The position numbers and the translations under genes were made by a program. Below are positions 62,301-64,000 of a DNA stretch of 64,000 nt, piece after piece (positions within the stretch are counted from its first letter, which is position 1; each line of letters starts with the position of its first letter). The notes under the pieces are model-generated. The model saw only the letters and a list, made by a program, of their open reading frames with translations. It made no database searches and had not been told where the DNA came from. Source of the stretch: Sneathiella sp. HT1-7 (lineage in GTDB: Bacteria; Pseudomonadota; Alphaproteobacteria; Sneathiellales; Sneathiellaceae); assembly GCF_020731145.1 (NCBI RefSeq), contig NZ_JAJFZN010000004.1:372001-436000 (forward strand), in the 5' to 3' direction.

Positions 62301-62558
62301 CTGCTGCCCATGACCTTGCAGATCAACATCGATTTTGTCTCACGCGAGGTCGTGACGGGTGCGCCATCTTCGCAATGGTGGGTACAGCTTTCGACGGCGG
62401 TGGCCTTCGGCCTTACCTTTGCGACGCTCCTCACCCTGATCATGACACCGTCATTGTTGATGCTGGGGGCAAATGTCAGTAGCTTTCTGGAACGGCATCG
62501 TGAGAATAAGGCTGCGAAAAAGGCCCTAAAGAATGCTCATCCGGAACCTGCGGAATAG
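59382..62558 (+). CDS. RND efflux inner-membrane transporter
   Basis: A 1058-residue RND pump of AcrB-like length and architecture: TM1 SRTVISALLLILVAGAY, first periplasmic loop with DVRIKVDLAKTELP-like part (REKVDLAKTELPQETDD), TM2-6 block including GMLVDGAIVVTEFADR with the proton-relay Asp, second loop, and TM8-12 with IVVNNNIVLIDTYAHLRKQG. Substrates are likely drugs or lipophilic compounds; no heavy-metal motif is seen. Ends in a basic tail. Confidence 0.93.
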   Translation: MNAIIDAAINRSRTVISALLLILVAGAYAYIDIAKESDPDINIPIIYVSMTHEGISPEDGERLLIRPMELELRSIEGVKEMTASASEGHASVTLEFDAGFDVDKALQDVREKVDLAKTELPQETDDPTVNEVNFALFPVIVVTLSGDVPLRTLIKLAKELEDRVEGLPGVLEADIGGDREEVLEVIIDPVKLESYKISNAELANAVVSNNKLIAAGSMDTGKGRFAIKVPGLYKNASDVLDIPVKVNNEGVVTLRDVTEVRRTFKDADSYARLNGRPAVALEIKKRVGENIIETIEAVKLAVAEEQSYWPENVVVTFSQDRSEDIRNMLLDLQNNIISAIILVMIVVISALGVRTAGLVGLSIPGSFLIGILYMYLIGLTINIVVLFGLILAVGMLVDGAIVVTEFADRKMAEGVHRRQAYALAAKRMAWPIIASTATTLAVFMPLMFWPGVVGEFMKYLPLTLITTLTGSLLMALIFVPTLGSVFGRAGSTNSKSLAALAAAESGDILSLGGLTGRYVRFLAVCIKHPAKIVVLGLVTLVGVQIYYATHGNGVEFFPEVEPEMALVYVHARGNMSTDEKDLLVGQVEQEILKLDDFEGLYTRSGTTGGGQNVSEDVIGIIQIEFKDWQERRPVEEIFTDIRERTAHLTGIVVEARKPDNGPPTGKHVQIQLSSRNPDLLPIEIEKIRHHLETNVSDLIDLEDSRPIPGIEWQVTVDRSQAGRFGADIQTVGKTIQLVTNGIKADEYRPNDADDEIDIRLRFPDDKRSIDQLDNLRVMTTNGMVPISNFVTREARQKVGTISRSDSRRIMTVKANVAAGVLVDDKVQEIQAWIQNEANINPEVSYVFKGQDEEQKKAGEFLGKAFAVALFIMAIILVTQFNSFYHAFLILTAVIMSTIGVFVGLIITGQPFGIVMTGVGVIALAGIVVNNNIVLIDTYAHLRKQGMEAMEAVLRTGAQRLRPVMLTTVTTIFGLLPMTLQINIDFVSREVVTGAPSSQWWVQLSTAVAFGLTFATLLTLIMTPSLLMLGANVSSFLERHRENKAAKKALKNAHPEPAE

Positions 62559-62604
62559 GACGTCATCGGTCCCTTCCCCGGCAATATTTCTATAGGTGAA
62601 ACCG

Positions 62605-62632
62605 AAAAGGCTTGAGAATTCTCAGGCCTTTT
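62605..62632. terminator. Bidirectional terminator between the RND and pssA genes
   Basis: AAAAGGCTTGAG and CTCAGGCCTTTT pair with one mismatch around AATT; T-rich tracts follow on both strands. The pssA stop codon lies inside the right arm. Confidence 0.75.
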
Positions 62633-63449
62633 CTTCTTTTTCCTCTTCGTCGTCATCGTCAATGGCGTCGGAGATTTCCCCATCCGTGTTTTTACGGTTT
62701 TCCTGTTCCTGCAGTCGGCGATGGCTGAGGATGGAAAAGGGGATGGTCGCCATATAAACAATCGCAATAAGGGAAAGCAGCTGCCACGGATAGCTTGCAA
62801 GCACCGCCGCCAGACCGCCAACCAGCAACAGAACCGGCATAATAAAGCGACGGGCGATGCGAACACGCTTGATGGAAAACGTCGGAATCCGGCTCGCCAT
62901 CATGAAAGCCATGAATAGTATCCATCCCGCATTCAGGATGGCAGAACGGAAGAAATCGCTCTCTGTATAGAAATGCATCACCATGAACAGAAGCGAGATA
63001 GAGGCTCCTGCTGGCGCCGCAATTCCAGTGAAATAACGGCTGGCCCACGCAGGTTGCTCCTCATCCAGCATGGAATTGAACCGCGCAAGACGCAACGCAC
63101 AGGACACCGTGAAAATGAGTGCAATAATCCAGCCAACCCCGCCAAGACCACTCTCAAGCGTCCAGAGAAACAGAACAAGACCAGGGGCAACACCGAAACT
63201 GACAAAATCAGACAAAGAATCAAGTTCCGCGCCAAATCTTGACGAGCTTTTCAATAGCCGTGCCATCCGGCCATCAAGCCCGTCCAGTACTCCCGCCGCC
63301 AAAATCGCGATGACCGCCATTTCCCATTTCTCATCCAATGAGAAGCGCACAGACGTGAGTCCGGCACAAAGCGCCAACATGGTGAGCATATTCGGGATCA
63401 GGGAGTTGAGCGGCATAAACCGCAGGCGGCGACGCTGACGGATGGGCAT
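62622..63449 (-). CDS. pssA: CDP-diacylglycerol-serine O-phosphatidyltransferase
   Basis: A 275-residue integral membrane enzyme of the CDP-alcohol phosphatidyltransferase family. The motif DG-x2-AR-x8-G-x3-D-x3-D is intact in DGLDGRMARLLKSSSRFG followed by AELDSLSDF. Several TM helices follow; the tail is acidic (DDDDEEEKEEKA). It makes phosphatidylserine from CDP-diacylglycerol and serine. Its ATG directly abuts the psd stop (TAAATG), so psd-pssA is an operon. Confidence 0.95.
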   Translation of the reverse strand: MPIRQRRRLRFMPLNSLIPNMLTMLALCAGLTSVRFSLDEKWEMAVIAILAAGVLDGLDGRMARLLKSSSRFGAELDSLSDFVSFGVAPGLVLFLWTLESGLGGVGWIIALIFTVSCALRLARFNSMLDEEQPAWASRYFTGIAAPAGASISLLFMVMHFYTESDFFRSAILNAGWILFMAFMMASRIPTFSIKRVRIARRFIMPVLLLVGGLAAVLASYPWQLLSLIAIVYMATIPFSILSHRRLQEQENRKNTDGEISDAIDDDDEEEKEEKA

Positions 63450-64000
63450 TTAGCGAACCTCCAACGCCATGGGCGCCTCGTTCTTTGCCTTCAAATCTGC
63501 GATAACCGTCTCTCCGCCGACCATTGACTGACCGACACCGACAAGCGGCTCTACCCCATCAGGAAGATAGATATCCGTACGGCTTCCGAAGCGGATAAGA
63601 CCAAATCGCTCACCGGTCCGAACTTCCTGATTATCGGTGAGATAGCAAACGATCCGCCGCGCCACGAGGCCGGCAATCTGCACAAACACGATGTCATTGC
63701 CATCATTATCACGCAAATGTACCGCATGACGTTCATTCTCCTCCGACGCTTTGTCGAGGGCTGCGTTCAGAAACTTGCCGGGGCGATAGACCTGACGGAT
63801 GATCGTGCCGCCGAGTGGGATGCGATTGACGTGCACATTAAAAACATTCAGAAAAACACTAATGCGAAGGCGTGCATCTGACCCCATGCCGAGTTCCTCC
63901 GGCGGAACGGCCCGTTCGATCATCTGAACGACCCCATCAGCAGGACTGACAATCAAGCCCTCTCTGGTTGGAACATGACGGTCTGGATCACGGAAGAAGT
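63450..64000 (-). CDS. psd: Phosphatidylserine decarboxylase (cut by window edge)
   Basis: The C-terminal 183 residues are visible, entering at [10 protein letters not shown] from beyond the window. [20 protein letters not shown] and the pyruvoyl cleavage motif in [12 protein letters not shown] (cleavage before the Ser) mark the short alphaproteobacterial psd form. It converts phosphatidylserine to phosphatidylethanolamine in the inner membrane, completing the path from pssA downstream. Start is outside the window. Confidence 0.94.
   Translation of the reverse strand, partial: FFRDPDRHVPTREGLIVSPADGVVQMIERAVPPEELGMGSDARLRISVFLNVFNVHVNRIPLGGTIIRQVYRPGKFLNAALDKASEENERHAVHLRDNDGNDIVFVQIAGLVARRIVCYLTDNQEVRTGERFGLIRFGSRTDIYLPDGVEPLVGVGQSMVGGETVIADLKAKNEAPMALEVR

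Overview
The window looks like a chromosomal segment of an alphaproteobacterium of moderate GC. The signs are an NDUFS4-like accessory subunit of respiratory complex I, a PAS_5-type protein, a FixJ-family two-component system with a MASE4-like sensor, an adjacent psd-pssA pair, and the general codon style. I would not name a genus with confidence. No rRNA operon and no CRISPR array is visible. Two tRNA genes, Arg(TCT) and Pro(TGG), sit together near 32.0-33.3 kb.

Layout. (1) 1-11.6 kb is a long minus-strand catabolic cluster: thiolase-like protein, TRAP transporter dctPQM, acyl-CoA ligase, aldo/keto reductase, TetR regulator, SDR, AMACR/CaiB-type protein, aldehyde dehydrogenase, and the start of an acyl-CoA dehydrogenase. 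Together they look like import, CoA activation and beta-oxidation-like breakdown of a branched or cyclic carboxylic acid, with TetR operators in front of the first gene. (2) 12.0-13.1 kb is a scar. The 5' part of a SIR2-like gene runs into an IS3-type transposase remnant, whose other end cuts off the last small gene of the next operon. (3) 13.0-24.3 kb holds a minus-strand operon (receiver protein, chloroperoxidase-like hydrolase, pirin, isochorismatase-like hydrolase, YtcJ-like amidohydrolase, MFS exporter, two XapX proteins, DoxX). Opposite it is a histidine kinase/FixJ regulator pair enclosed by 267-bp inverted repeats. The repeat arms carry the putative regulator-controlled promoter region for the operon on one side and for a decayed hydrolase/alcohol dehydrogenase stretch on the other. 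(4) 24.7-31.9 kb is a defence-like island: a large SMC/RloC-like ATPase with a CxxC hook, an integrase remnant, an AlpA-like HTH protein, a tyrosine recombinase, and a two-gene unit in which a QueC-like PP-loop enzyme fused to a winged helix overlaps a conserved-looking 259-residue partner. The island abuts the 3' end of tRNA-Arg.

(5) 32.1-37.6 kb is core genome: NDUFS4-like protein, PA14 protein, thioesterase, DUF192 protein, a TPP riboswitch driving a thiamine-precursor ABC transporter (thiZ-thiX-thiY order), and a double cold-shock-domain protein. (6) 37.9-45.4 kb is an Mrp-type multisubunit Na+/H+ antiporter (E, F, G, a fused MrpA-C-terminal/MrpB protein, C, and three MrpA/D-type subunits) with a small extra membrane protein. 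(7) 45.4-56.9 kb has a Panacea-domain protein, a PAS_5 protein and a complete cox-type molybdenum hydroxylase cluster (coxG, S, L, M, D, E, split XdhC/CoxF, a MoeA/MocA fusion, an IscU-like scaffold, a DUF1289 protein). The CoxL active-site loop is AYRGAGR, the form II type, so true CO oxidation is uncertain. (8) 56.9-64.0 kb has a SleB-type cell wall hydrolase, a PadR regulator with an RND efflux pair, and pssA-psd for phosphatidylethanolamine synthesis, with psd cut by the window end.

The best candidate for an undescribed system is the QueC-like/winged-helix enzyme plus its Met-Gly-starting partner at 29.3-31.9 kb, next to the recombinase. Second is the inverted-repeat regulatory module at 20.4-23.1 kb.
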